From contig JBCFYV010011172.1 of assembly GCA_039000515.1 (NCBI GenBank), positions 78,397,846-78,461,845 on the forward strand: a stretch of 64,000 nucleotides of DNA, in the 5' to 3' direction. The translations under genes and the position numbers were made by a program. This DNA comes from Timema cristinae (taxonomy: Eukaryota; Arthropoda; Insecta; Phasmatodea; Timematidae). Positions 31,992 through 41,984 of the stretch are shown one piece after another (the first letter of the stretch is position 1; the number at the start of each line of letters is the position of its first letter). The notes beneath the pieces are model-generated. The model was given only the letters and a program-made list of their open reading frames with translations, was not told where the DNA came from and did no database searches.

Positions 31992-34214
31992 TTTTTTTTT
32001 TTTTACTTTCTCTTATGCTGGCACTATTGAACAGTGCCACCAGTTTGAGAAGGGCTTTGTTTACTATTGAGTACCTAGATAATTGCTTAACTTTTACCTC
32101 ATCTTTGAGTTGTGTTAATAGTTGTACCATGACTTGACTTGATTATTTTATTTTTTACTTATGTAAATATCATTGATTGATTTGTTCCTCGTCTCTACCT
32201 GCCGCTTTCTGACAGTCATTGAGAGGCTGCCAGGGCTTGCAGGTAGTGACGAGGGCTTCTTCGTGTTTAGTTTATTTCAAATGAGGTGGTTGATGAATCA
32301 TGGTTAATGAACCTGAAAGGAAAATTGTTTATATTATCTTGTAGGATGAGATGTTTGGGTGATAGTGAGTCATGAATCTGAAAGAAATGATGATATTAGT
32401 TCAATTGGATTAAAGGATGCATGGTTTGTGTTTAGGAATTTTTTTTTTTCTCTATAATATTTTTAATTCGTTGTGGTTGACCATATTTAATTTTCTAGTC
32501 ATTGAGTAGGTAGTTTGACATTATCTACAGGAGTATACATTTTTTTTCCATTTTGTCTTTTGCTAGTCTTATTTTAAGGAGTGAAGTTGTTATTATTTCA
32601 ATGAAGTGTAAAAATTCGGAGTCTCTTAAAAAAGTTACGATTTCTTGAAATTCTGTTTGTTTTTGTTTTTCAGGTAACCTGTTAATGTATTTTGTCTGGT
32701 GTGATTCTGATTCGTTTCTTTCTGTTGTGTTTACTTTTTTTTGACTCGTGACTACTTCGCTGAAAGTTCTATTCAGTGGCTGCTTGCTGATTCTCGGTTC
32801 TCTTGTCTCCACTGTTGATGCCGATGTCTTTTCTGTTATTTTTGGTAGGTCAGTTCTGTTTATTTTGTTACTGGGAGCGGCAGCGCAGCCCCTGTAGTTT
32901 GCCGGGTGGTCTCCTCCGCAATTTGCGCATTTGGCCGGGGTGGATCGGTCATTCTTCTTACATTCTTCGGTGAGGTGGCCTTTTGCGCATTTAACGCATC
33001 TTGGAAGTAGGTTGCAATTAACCCTTATGTGGCCCCAACCCTGGCATTTGTGACACTGTATTGGCTGCTTTCTTGGTTTGTAAGCCTCTATCGACACTCG
33101 AGTGTAGTACAGTACATTAAGACTGTAAACTTGCCTACTGTGCTCAGAGTTGGGGAGCGTGGCAAAGTATACGCCTAGATTACGCACTTTTCCATCGGTT
33201 TTCGTTTGTAGTTGTCTCAGGTCGTGTATCGTGAAGCTTAAAGCTTCGAGTTCTTCTTTGACCAACTCAGGCGTCATTGTGGAGGGCAAACCTTTTATGC
33301 AAATTTTGAGTAGATCATTATTGCGAATTGAGAATGTGTAGTGGTTTCGTTTCATTTCTTGCAAGTATTTTTTTGCACGGTTGAAGTCCTTTTCATTGTC
33401 GAAGTGGTATTTGAGCCCCTCTGAGGTATGGACCACTCACATGAATCCCTCAGTGTTAGATTTAATTGTTCTCGTGTCCTCCATGTAGTTTTTAGTGTCG
33501 GTAACTATTATTGGAGGAGGTCGTCTTTGTCTGGTTTTCTGTTGCGTTTCCTCTGGTTTTTGTTTTTTTCCTTGTTCTTCTTCGTCCATTGGGAGTCCCT
33601 CATATTGGTTTGCAGTATCAATGTTGAACAGTGTTCTTGTTACCTTATTTGAAGGTTTCTTTGATGCCTGTTTTTCCTCTTCTGGTGAGTTTCTAGGTCT
33701 CTTCTTTGTCACAATTTGGTAGTCCATGTCTGTAGCAGCTTCCTTAATGGGGAGTCTGTACTTCACTAAAGTTGAAAATTCCTCATCCGTCAGGTAGTCT
33801 TCTTCTTCGAATTCACTGTCCGTTGCTTTGTCCGTCATATTGATGTTAGTGAGTAAGTTCTTGGCCCTAAAAAGGGCCGCTTTATTGAAGTGTATCACCT
33901 ATCAAGTGTACGCCTACGGGGTTTTTTGGGATGAGCTGTGCGGGCACTGGGCACCAGGCTGTTCAATGGGGAGTCCCCTGCCCGATAGCGTGCAATGGAG
34001 TACGGACTAGCCCGTTTGGGATCGTCACCCGTACTCCCGCCAGTGGAACCAGCCCCGCACTGTGTTGGATCGTGTGGGACGTCCTAATGTTCCTATAGGG
34101 ACTAATTTGAGTAGCAGCTGCTCTATTCTTCCTTGGTCGGTAGACTAGTAGACCTTCGTTCGTTGTACTCTGGTCTCTGGTGAACCGCAATCCTTGGAAG
34201 TCGATCTATACGCC
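31992..34214 (-). mobile_element. Jockey-type LINE, copy B: ORF2 deleted
   Basis: On the minus strand: 5' end at 34214, ORF1 to 32525, about 20 codons of the ORF2 start, then a jump near 32450 into the 3' UTR and an A-tail (T-run 31992-32004). ATTTAATATTTT occurs at both edges (31984-31995 and 34215-34226), a 12-bp target-site duplication whose left copy merges with the T-run. About 2.6 kb of ORF2 is missing relative to copy A. Its 3' UTR is only about 75-80% similar to copy A. Confidence 0.9.
32525..33898 (-). pseudogene. LINE copy B ORF1 (gag-like), nonsense mutation
   Basis: Same protein as the ORF1 of copy A: acidic N-terminus, PRE_C2HC-like middle (IKGLPSTMTPELVKEELEAL) and three zinc knuckles (CHKCQGWGHIRVNC, CVKCAKGHLTEEC, CANCGGDHPANYRGC). 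A TGA at 33439-33437 interrupts it where copy A has CGA, a C-to-T change at a CpG. Beyond this codon the frame stays open to 32525, ending slightly earlier than copy A. Residues 1-130 are identical to copy A; downstream residues differ by several percent. Confidence 0.9.
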
Positions 34215-34538
34215 ATTTAATATTTTATATATCAAAATGTGCCCTGTATGTAGATATGTTTGCGCACCAACCATCATTAACATATATTTTAAAAGCTGGA
34301 GAGTGGAGCTTAATATACAAACAGATGCTGTCGGAAAACCGTCTTAATACCACAAACACACCATCAAACAGTTTTGTGTGATTAATAGTCCTAGACCTGT
34401 TTGGTGGTGTTTGAGCTATAATCACAGTTTATCTTAGTTATGTGTTTACGTACTACTTCCGTAGCCTTTTATAATTTCTGTAATTACTTGACAAACTATG
34501 TAAATAGGAAGAAAACACCGCTATGTTGAAACACATTT
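34215..34538. repeat. 324-bp flank segment X, first copy
   Basis: Starts with the 3'-side TSD of copy B and ends at the T-run of copy A. It is identical to 39427-39750. Since it begins with the target duplication it is best read as host or hAT DNA, not LINE 5' UTR. Confidence 0.75.
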
Positions 34539-35023
34539 TTTTTTTTTTTTTGTTGACTTTCTCTAGTGCTGACACTATTGAACAGTGCCACCATTTCGAG
34601 AAGGACTTTGTTTACTTTTGAGTACCGAAATAATTTCTTATTTCTTTACTCATCTTTGTGGTGTGTACGCTTGTACTATGACTGTTCGTGTTCTTGTCTC
34701 AACGCATTTACTTTCGTAAAATTTTCATTGAGTTATGTTACCCTCCTCGTCCATACTTGTAGCTTTCTGGCAGTCATTGATCGACTGCCAGGGCTCGCAG
34801 AGCATAGACGAGGCTTTCTTCGTGTTTTTTTTTTTTTTCTGTATATTGTGAGTGATGAAAATATGATTTATGACCCTGAAAAAGAACGGTTTGATTAGAC
34901 TGGTAGTATGTGATGTATGGGTGATAATGAATATATGAACCTGTAAAAGAAAGCGATATTAATATTTGTGTGGAATGGGATGTAAGGATTGGATTTGGGG
35001 GGTCTTTTCCTTTCTCTCTCCTT

Positions 35024-37714
35024 TTAATACGTCCTAGGTCTTTTATATTTTGTTTTCTCCAGTGGATTGTACGTCCCTAATTCTCTTATAATGGGGTTAT
35101 AATTTCTTTGGCATTTTTCGTAAAATCTGTCGTTGAATTTTATGATTTCTTCTTTTATAGTTTTGATTTCGCACATTATGTGTACCATTTCTGTCGATGT
35201 TCTTCTTGTTACACCTAGGATAGTTCTTAAGATTTTATTTTGCGTTATCTGTAGTTTTTTTATGTGTCCTGCTGCTGCCATGACCCAAATTTGGCTGCCA
35301 TAGAGCATTGCTGATCGAATGATAGATTTATATATCAAAACTTTTTTTGCTCTTGATAAGTGGTTTGATTTAAGCATTGGATAAAGGGCAACTAGTTTAC
35401 CTATGGCCGTATTCTTTGCTGCGTCTATGTGAGGTTTAAAGGTCAGGTGACAGTCCAGAGTGACTCCAAGGTATCTCACTGTTTTTACATTCGGTATATT
35501 TGTACCGAATAGTTGTAATTCCGTGTCTGTGTTAGGGCGTCTCTTAGAAAAAACTATTTTCGAGCTTTTGTTTGAGTTCACTTTTATTCTCCAATTTGTG
35601 AACCAATCTTCCAGGTTAGAGAGATATCTTTGGAGTTTTCTTTCCGCCCTTGTGATGTTTCTGTCTGACGAGTAAAGCACCATGTCATCAGCAAACATTA
35701 TTAGCTCACAGCCCGGTTCAATAGGTACATCACTGGTGTAGACGTTGTATAGAAGAGGCGAGAGGACTGCTCCTTGGGGGACTCCTGAGCAGATATCTTT
35801 GGATTTTGAGGTGCGTCCTTCTATTTTAACTTTGAAGTTTCTCTGGGTCAAGTAGCTATGCAACACGTGCACTAGCACATCTGGAGTGTCTACATCTATT
35901 AACTTTCTCAATATACCTGCGTGCCATGCTTTGTCAAACGCCTTTTCAATGTCTAAGAAGATCGCTACTGTATGCCTCTGGTCGTTGAAACCCTCAGTGA
36001 CGTATTCTGCAAACCTTACTAAGGCATGGATGGTACTGTGTTGCTGTTGGAACCCAAATTGGATTCGTGGTACAACCTCTTTTTCCGAAAGTTTTGCTCG
36101 TAGTCTGGATAATATGAGTTTTTCGAAAAGTTTGCTGGTGGAATTTAGTAGTGTTATCGGTCTCCTGTTCTGTGGGAATATTGGGTCTTTGCCGGCTTTT
36201 GGTAGAGATATTACATTTCCGGCCTTCCAAGCCTGTGGATAATGACATTTTCTTATTATCTGATTAAATATTTCTGTTAGATGTACTATGGTTTTCAGTG
36301 GTAGTTCCTTTAATGTTTCGTTGTTTATACCATCCGGTCCTGGAGCTTTGTTTCTTGGCAGTTTGTTGATCTCGTCTTCCGTCTCTCTTGGGGTGATGTG
36401 TTGTATATTGTCAGTTATTGGCCTCGTGAGATAGTCCCTGATATGTTGTCTATTGTTTCTGGTGAATTCATCGTTTTCTGGCTCCTGGTTTGGCGTAAAT
36501 TGGGTTTCGAGTGTATCTGCTATTGCATTCGCTTTTTCTTCTGCCTCATAGCATAGCCCATTCATCCCATGGATTACCCCTGTTCGTTGGTATTTTCTTT
36601 TACCTGTCAAGTCTCTTGTCAGTTTCCATAATATTTTTTGATTCTCTCCTGCTTCGCCAACTGCTTTGTTCCATTCAGTTCTTTTCCTTGTCTCTATTTT
36701 TTGTCTTACTTCTCTCGTTAATCTGTTGAGTCTGGTTTTGTCCGCTGGGTCCCTGTATCTTTGCCATCGTTTTCTAGTTTGGTTTTTTTCTTTAATTGAA
36801 TTTTCTATGTCTTGGTCCATTGTAATTGGTAGAATTTCTCTTTTATTTGTTCTTGTGGCTTTCTTCGTCTCTTCTCTTATAGTGTTCGATAGTATTTCCA
36901 CTGCTGTGTCTATATCTTGCTTTATTTTGATGATTGGCTTTCCCGGCAAAGATGAGTTTATTTTGTTTCTGAATTCTTCCCAATCAGTTTCTTTTGCTAC
37001 TCTCCTTTTGGGACATCTATTGGTTTTGAAGTTAGTTACAATGGAACAATATACGGGTACATGATCTGAGTCCAGGTGGTTCAAAGTCTGTAGTTCGTCA
37101 ATGGGTAGGTCAGTATCAGTGATTATTATGTCTATTACGTCGGGTCTGTTGGTGTTGTATGGGTATATAGTTGGAGATTCTGGTGCAATCACTATATATC
37201 CCTTTCTATTTGCGTGGTTAGCCAGTACTCCTCCTGCTGCATTATTTGAATTCGAATTCCATTCTTGATTCTTAGCATTTAGATCGCCTGCCCACAGAAA
37301 GGGGTGGTAGTAATTGGTAATAGCATCTAAGTCTTCCGGCAGGAGTGGTTTTTGTGGAGGCTTATAGAGTGCCCCCAACAAACACTCTTCTTTCCCTATT
37401 TTGGCGATAATTGTTGTCGTTTCCAGGTTTTGAATTCCATGGAGCTTGATTTCTCTGTATGGAATATTTTTATTTATGGCGATGGCAGTACCTCCGCTCG
37501 CTTTGACTGCTTGTCTGTCTGTACGTATTATGTCGAAGTTTCTTATTGTGCATCTTGTTTCCGGTTTTAAATGTGTTTCACTGAAGAATGCTATGTCTAT
37601 TTCCATGTTTTCTAAGAGTTGTTCCAGTTCTGTTAATTGCTGTTTTATTCCATTTGCGTTCCAATGTAATATTTTTAATTCGTTGTGGTCGACCATATTT
37701 AATGTTCTAATCAT
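35024..37714 (-). CDS. LINE ORF2: endonuclease and reverse transcriptase, 896 aa
   Basis: It nicks the target DNA and copies LINE RNA by target-primed reverse transcription in the nucleus. An APE-type endonuclease spans residues about 13-225: WNANG (N20), SETHLK (E46), GDLNAKN (D144, N146), D192, SDH (216-218). The RT spans about 455-760: NKAPGPDGI, LPKAGKD, LDIEKAFD (D588), SGVPQGAVLSP, FADD (674-677). The C-terminal region ends near a Jockey-like KFNDRFYEKC. All catalytic residues listed are present and there is no stop or frameshift. Its ATG overlaps the end of ORF1, suggesting coupled translation. It may also mobilise RNAs in trans, including SINEs, but this is inference because the SINE tail does not match the LINE 3' end seen here. 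Confidence 0.95.
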   Translation of the reverse strand: MIRTLNMVDHNELKILHWNANGIKQQLTELEQLLENMEIDIAFFSETHLKPETRCTIRNFDIIRTDRQAVKASGGTAIAINKNIPYREIKLHGIQNLETTTIIAKIGKEECLLGALYKPPQKPLLPEDLDAITNYYHPFLWAGDLNAKNQEWNSNSNNAAGGVLANHANRKGYIVIAPESPTIYPYNTNRPDVIDIIITDTDLPIDELQTLNHLDSDHVPVYCSIVTNFKTNRCPKRRVAKETDWEEFRNKINSSLPGKPIIKIKQDIDTAVEILSNTIREETKKATRTNKREILPITMDQDIENSIKEKNQTRKRWQRYRDPADKTRLNRLTREVRQKIETRKRTEWNKAVGEAGENQKILWKLTRDLTGKRKYQRTGVIHGMNGLCYEAEEKANAIADTLETQFTPNQEPENDEFTRNNRQHIRDYLTRPITDNIQHITPRETEDEINKLPRNKAPGPDGINNETLKELPLKTIVHLTEIFNQIIRKCHYPQAWKAGNVISLPKAGKDPIFPQNRRPITLLNSTSKLFEKLILSRLRAKLSEKEVVPRIQFGFQQQHSTIHALVRFAEYVTEGFNDQRHTVAIFLDIEKAFDKAWHAGILRKLIDVDTPDVLVHVLHSYLTQRNFKVKIEGRTSKSKDICSGVPQGAVLSPLLYNVYTSDVPIEPGCELIMFADDMVLYSSDRNITRAERKLQRYLSNLEDWFTNWRIKVNSNKSSKIVFSKRRPNTDTELQLFGTNIPNVKTVRYLGVTLDCHLTFKPHIDAAKNTAIGKLVALYPMLKSNHLSRAKKVLIYKSIIRSAMLYGSQIWVMAAAGHIKKLQITQNKILRTILGVTRRTSTEMVHIMCEIKTIKEEIIKFNDRFYEKCQRNYNPIIRELGTYNPLEKTKYKRPRTY

Positions 37715-39110
37715 TGAGTAGGTAGGTTGACATTATCTCCAAGAGGATACATTTTTTTTCCATTTTGTCCTTTGCATTTCTTATTTTCGGGAGTGAGGTT
37801 GTGATTATTCCAATGAAGTGTAAGAATTCGGAGTCTCTTAAAAAGTTTACGATCTCCTGAAATTCTGTTTGGTTTGGTTTTTCCGGTGTCCTGTTACTGT
37901 ATTTCGTCTGTTGTGATTCTGATCTATTTCTTTCTGTTGTGTTTCCTTTTTGTTGACCTGTGACTATTTCGCTGAAAGTTCTATTTAGTGACTGTTTGTT
38001 GGTACTCTGTTCTCTTGTCTCCACTGTTGTTGCCGATGTCTTTTCTAATATTCTTGGTGGGTCAGTTTTGTTTATTTTGTTACTGGGAGCTGCGGCGCAG
38101 CCCCTGTAGTTCGCCGGGTGGTCCCCTCCGCAATTTGCGCATTTGGCCGGGGTGGATCGGTCATTCTTCTTACATTCTTCGGTGAGGTGGCCTCTGGCAC
38201 ATTTAACGCATCTTGGAAGTAGGTTGCAATTAATCCTTATGTGGCCCCAACCCTGGCATTTGTGACACTGTGTTGGCTGTTTTCTTGGTTTGTAAGCCTC
38301 TATCGTCACTCGAGTGTAGTACAGTACAGTAAGGCTGTAAACTTGCCTACTGTGCTCAGAGTTGGGGAGCGTGGCAAAGTATACGCCTAGATTACGCACT
38401 TTTCCATCGGTTTTCGTTTGTAGTTGTCTTATGTCCTGTATCGTGAAACTCAAAGCTTCGAGTTCTTCTTGGACCAACTCAGGCGTCATTGTGGAGGGCA
38501 AGCCTTTTATGCAAATTTTGAGTAGATCATTATTGCGAATTGAGAATGTATAGTAGTTTCGTTTCATTTCTTGTAAGTATTTTTTAGCACGGTTGTAGTC
38601 CTTTTCATTGTCGAAGTGGTATTTGAGCCCCTCTGAGGTATGAACCACTCGCATGAATCCCTCAGTTTTAGATTTAATTGTTCTCGTGTCCTCCATGTAG
38701 TTTTTAGTATCGGTAACTATTATTGGAGGAGGTCGTCTTTGTCTGGTTTTCTGTTGCGTTTCCTCTGGTTTTTGTTTTTTTCCTTGTTCTTCTTCGTCCA
38801 TTGGGAGTCCCTCATATTGGTTTGCAGTATCAATGTTGAACAGTGTTCTTGTTACCTTATTTGAAGGTTTCTTTGATGCCTGTTTTTCCTCTTCTGGTGA
38901 GTTTCTAGGTCTCTTCTTTGTCACAATTTGGTAGTCCATGTCTGTAGCAGCTTCCTTAATGGGGAGTCTGTACTTCACTAAAGTTGAAAATTCCTCATCC
39001 GTCAGGTAGTCTTCTTCTTCGAATTCACTGTCCGTTGCTTTGTCCGTCATATTGATGTTAGTGAGTAAGTTCTTGGCCCTAAAAAGGGCCGCTTTATTGA
39101 AGTGTATCAC
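37707..39110 (-). CDS. LINE ORF1: gag-like nucleic-acid-binding protein, 467 aa
   Basis: It probably coats LINE RNA and helps form the retrotransposition particle. Residues about 1-150 are polar and charged. Residues about 150-280 match the PRE_C2HC-type region of insect Jockey/X-like elements (LKICIKGLPSTMTPELVQEE). Three zinc knuckles follow at about 285-350: CHKCQGWGHIRINC, CVKCARGHLTEEC, CANCGGDHPANYRGC. The tail is Gln/Thr/Asn-rich. Length fits Jockey ORF1 proteins. Stop TAG lies within the sequence ATGATTAG, so ORF2 starts 8 nt before ORF1 ends in another frame. The first 130 residues are identical to those of copy B. Confidence 0.95.
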   Translation of the reverse strand: MIHFNKAALFRAKNLLTNINMTDKATDSEFEEEDYLTDEEFSTLVKYRLPIKEAATDMDYQIVTKKRPRNSPEEEKQASKKPSNKVTRTLFNIDTANQYEGLPMDEEEQGKKQKPEETQQKTRQRRPPPIIVTDTKNYMEDTRTIKSKTEGFMRVVHTSEGLKYHFDNEKDYNRAKKYLQEMKRNYYTFSIRNNDLLKICIKGLPSTMTPELVQEELEALSFTIQDIRQLQTKTDGKVRNLGVYFATLPNSEHSRQVYSLTVLYYTRVTIEAYKPRKQPTQCHKCQGWGHIRINCNLLPRCVKCARGHLTEECKKNDRSTPAKCANCGGDHPANYRGCAAAPSNKINKTDPPRILEKTSATTVETREQSTNKQSLNRTFSEIVTGQQKGNTTERNRSESQQTKYSNRTPEKPNQTEFQEIVNFLRDSEFLHFIGIITTSLPKIRNAKDKMEKKCILLEIMSTYLLND

Positions 39111-39426
39111 CTATCAAGTGTACGCCTACGGGGTTTTTTGGGATGAGCTGTGCGGGCACTGGGCACCAGGCTGTTCAATGGGGAGTCCCCTGCCCGATAG
39201 CGTGCAATGGAGTACGGACTAGCCCGTTTGGGATCGTCACCCGTACTCCCGCCAGTGGAACCAGCCCCGCACTGTGTTGGATCGTGTGGGACGTCCTAAT
39301 GTTCCTATAGGGACTAATTTGAGTAGCAGCTGCTCTATTCTTCCTTGGTCGGTAGACTAGTAGACCTTCGTTCGTTGTACTCTGGTCTCTGGTGAACCGC
39401 AATCCTTGGAAGTCGATCTATACGCC

Positions 39427-39750
39427 ATTTAATATTTTATATATCAAAATGTGCCCTGTATGTAGATATGTTTGCGCACCAACCATCATTAACATATATT
39501 TTAAAAGCTGGAGAGTGGAGCTTAATATACAAACAGATGCTGTCGGAAAACCGTCTTAATACCACAAACACACCATCAAACAGTTTTGTGTGATTAATAG
39601 TCCTAGACCTGTTTGGTGGTGTTTGAGCTATAATCACAGTTTATCTTAGTTATGTGTTTACGTACTACTTCCGTAGCCTTTTATAATTTCTGTAATTACT
39701 TGACAAACTATGTAAATAGGAAGAAAACACCGCTATGTTGAAACACATTT
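39427..39750. repeat. 324-bp flank segment X, second copy
   Basis: Identical to 34215-34538 by base-by-base reading and continues seamlessly into the sequence right of the LINE block (CACCCTGTTCTGAAC). Marks the original right flank of LINE copy B. Confidence 0.8.
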
Positions 39751-40452
39751 CACCCTGTTCTGAACTATATATGGTGGGAGCTACAAACCATAGACAAAAC
39801 ACTTCTTGCAAAGAAAGAATTATGTAAAAAAAAAACTTAAAAAAATACAAAATAGGCCTAATCACCATCTCACACTACTCTCGTTGATTTGTATCAATTC
39901 AGATGATAATTTAAGAACATCGCACTTTAGTGGTAGGAATCCTGCAGATAAATTGGAACCACTAGTCTCTTCTAGTCTTCGATCTAGTTGGCTGGGTTTG
40001 GAGACTCATTTCCAGAGGGGGGAATAGGGTGGGGGGGGGGATTATTAAAACTAAACCTTTATCAACACAAGCACCTCTTAACAAAGTTTTTTTAAATGTG
40101 ACCTAATTTCTTAATTAAAGATATTATTTTTCAAAATGTTTTAATACAAAGTTAAACCACTAAAATAATTTATGTTTATATAAAATATCTAAACTAATAA
40201 ATTTCTCCTATTAAAAACCCATTTGTCTTATTATGTTTTTGCTTGAAGAATGGAGAACAATGATACACGTCATCAGTCGTTATCTTGACGTTCTGGCGTG
40301 TACTCTCAGGTCATCTTATCAGGGGGCCAAGCTCGTTAGTTTAGGACTTGAGTAGTTTTGTGTAGAATGTTTTTACTTCATTTTTTCCTCTTTTGACTAA
40401 TATTACGGGTACCTAATCAACTTTAAGTACAAGTTACGTAAAGTGTTTTTAA

Positions 40453-41411
40453 AATGGTTTCAAATAAGCGTCCTAAAGCAACTATTCATTATTATGAGAA
40501 TTAGAACCTAAATTTCAAGATACACGTAAGAGTAGAGTCAAACGATTAACTGGTAAACTATGCGAACACCAGAGGATTATGAATGCAGAACATAGTTTTG
40601 AAACCCAAGTATTCAATGTTACCTTCGACACAGCTATAATGGAACTACAGATACGTTTTGAAAGTTTAAATGAGATCGCTGATAACTTTGCCGGACTGCA
40701 CCCTACTACTCTACGAACAGCAACTGATGAAGAATTGAACCAAGTAGCAAAACGTCTGTACAATGAGTACCAATCTGATTTATTATCTTCCTTCAGTGCT
40801 TCCTTCAGTGTTTGAGATCGCAAATAGCTAAGATTTATTCAATAAGAGAGGTAGCTGAATTAATAATTATTCATTATTATTATTAGCACCACGTCTTACT
40901 ACCCATTCGGGTTATACGCACTTACGCTAATGTGTAATGGTAGGGTGATTGTGAGATGAAATGAAGGACCTACTAACGTGGAATCCGAACCGCGGTGGAG
41001 GCCTGGCATTCCCCACATTCACAAGATGTCTTGTCAGAGGTGAAGGTGAAGGAAGGGTTTGGTAATCAGATAGATCTGTGCCGGGACCGAGGATTGAACC
41101 CCGGCCGACAGCACAGAAGTCTGACACCTTACCCCTAGACCACCAGGTCACCAATAATTATTCAAAATGACTCTCTTATTTCGGCTTTCCCGGATATTTA
41201 TACTTGAATTTTATTATTTTTAACCATGCCCGTAAGTGTGGCAACACCGGAACGGTCATTCTCGAAATTAAAATTAATAAATAACTATTTACAAAGCACA
41301 ATGTCTGAGAAAAGGTTTTCGAGACTTGTCATTATATCAAATGAAAACCAAAGAGCGTGTGATCAAGGATATTATAAGAAATTTTGCAGAAATGAAATCC
41401 AGAAAAGTTAA
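40453..41411 (+). pseudogene. hAT transposase relic (ZMYM1/DUF4371-like), SINE-interrupted
   Basis: An ATG at 40453 opens MVSNKRPKATIHYY and soon hits a stop. Further readings are RKSRVKRLTGKLCEHQRIM, the open stretch 40579-40815 (MELQIRFESLNEIADNF) and, after the SINE, RLSRIFILEF and the hAT dimerisation signature VATPERSFSKLKLINNYLQS (41226-41300). The catalytic middle is missing, so this is an internally deleted, decayed copy. It is probably the coding remnant of the composite hAT at 29.7-41.9 kb. Confidence 0.8.
40874..41152 (-). repeat. SINE-A inserted into the hAT transposase relic
   Basis: Complete antisense copy from AGCACCACGTCTTACTACCC to the head complement CCTTACCCCTAGACCACCAG. 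Perfect 12-bp duplications AATAATTATTCA at 40862-40873 and 41153-41164 prove insertion by target-primed reverse transcription into the older relic. Confidence 0.95.
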
Positions 41412-41984
41412 AATCTAATTGTCTATATTTCTGATAATATTATAGAAGGCGACATCATTTATTTTTAATGTTTACCTTTCTGATTGTTGACTACACTTAT
41501 TGTTGCTTTTTTTTAAAAAAAACAAAAGGCTTTTCAATAGATAATATTTTTCTAACGGTGAAGTGAAGAAGGTGAATGGACCGAAAACTAATAAATAATT
41601 TCGAGATTGTGAGGTTGGAATAGTACATTTTAGGTAAATTGAACTTTATAAAAACAGCTATTAAAATAAAATTAGCAACTAATTTTCATTTCACCCAGGC
41701 ATATTTAACAAAGTTAATGTATAACTTAACACTTATTTTTACTTTCCTTTAGTATAATGTTATGCATACAATTTATAAAAATTACATACGAAAGTTCTCA
41801 TATGTGTTAAATCTCGTATGTTGTAAAAATCATTTATTTTATGGGGGCCCATTTACAGACTTTGCACCAGGACCCACAATGTTGATGTTCCGCCACTGGT
41901 TGATCTAGTTCATCGAAATCCACACTGGTGATCCCCAATTATTAACTCTAGATATGGTGTCACTCATTAAACTTATATTAGATA

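Larger units (their letters stand above)
34536..39426 (-). mobile_element. Jockey-type LINE, copy A: both ORFs intact
   Basis: About 4.9 kb on the minus strand: 5' UTR of about 316 bp, ORF1 39110-37707, ORF2 37714-35024, 3' UTR and a 16-nt A-tail (T-run 34536-34551). No RNase H domain follows the RT, as in the Jockey clade. Intact reading frames suggest recent activity. No target-site duplication of its own is visible; instead its right edge repeats the flank of copy B, so it appears to be a recombinant. Confidence 0.9.
29718..41898 (+). mobile_element. composite hAT element filled with nested insertions
   Basis: The left end CAGTGGCGTACCATCAA (29718) and the reverse of the right end CAGTGGCGGAACATCAA (41898) match at 15 of 17 positions. 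The flanks GTTTATCT (29710-29717) and GTTGATCT (41899-41906) match 7/8. Transposase remains lie near the right end at 40.45-41.41 kb. The two LINE copies and a SINE sit between the ends. After removing the LINE block (31992-39426) about 4.7 kb is left. Two unrelated hAT ends with a chance near-match is the alternative. Confidence 0.55.

Noticed and set aside
33963..34425. Minus-strand frames of 66-75 codons upstream of LINE ORF1
   Set aside because: They lie in the 5' UTR and flank segment and are duplicated with it at 39175-39637; no domain.
35460..39222. Plus-strand frames of 60-132 codons
   Set aside because: Shadows antisense to the LINE ORF1 and ORF2, which are intact on the minus strand with clear domains.
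31984..39750. Telomeric head-to-tail LINE array like HeT-A/TART
   Set aside because: Only two copies, with a clear target duplication and duplicated host flank; recombination explains the arrangement better.
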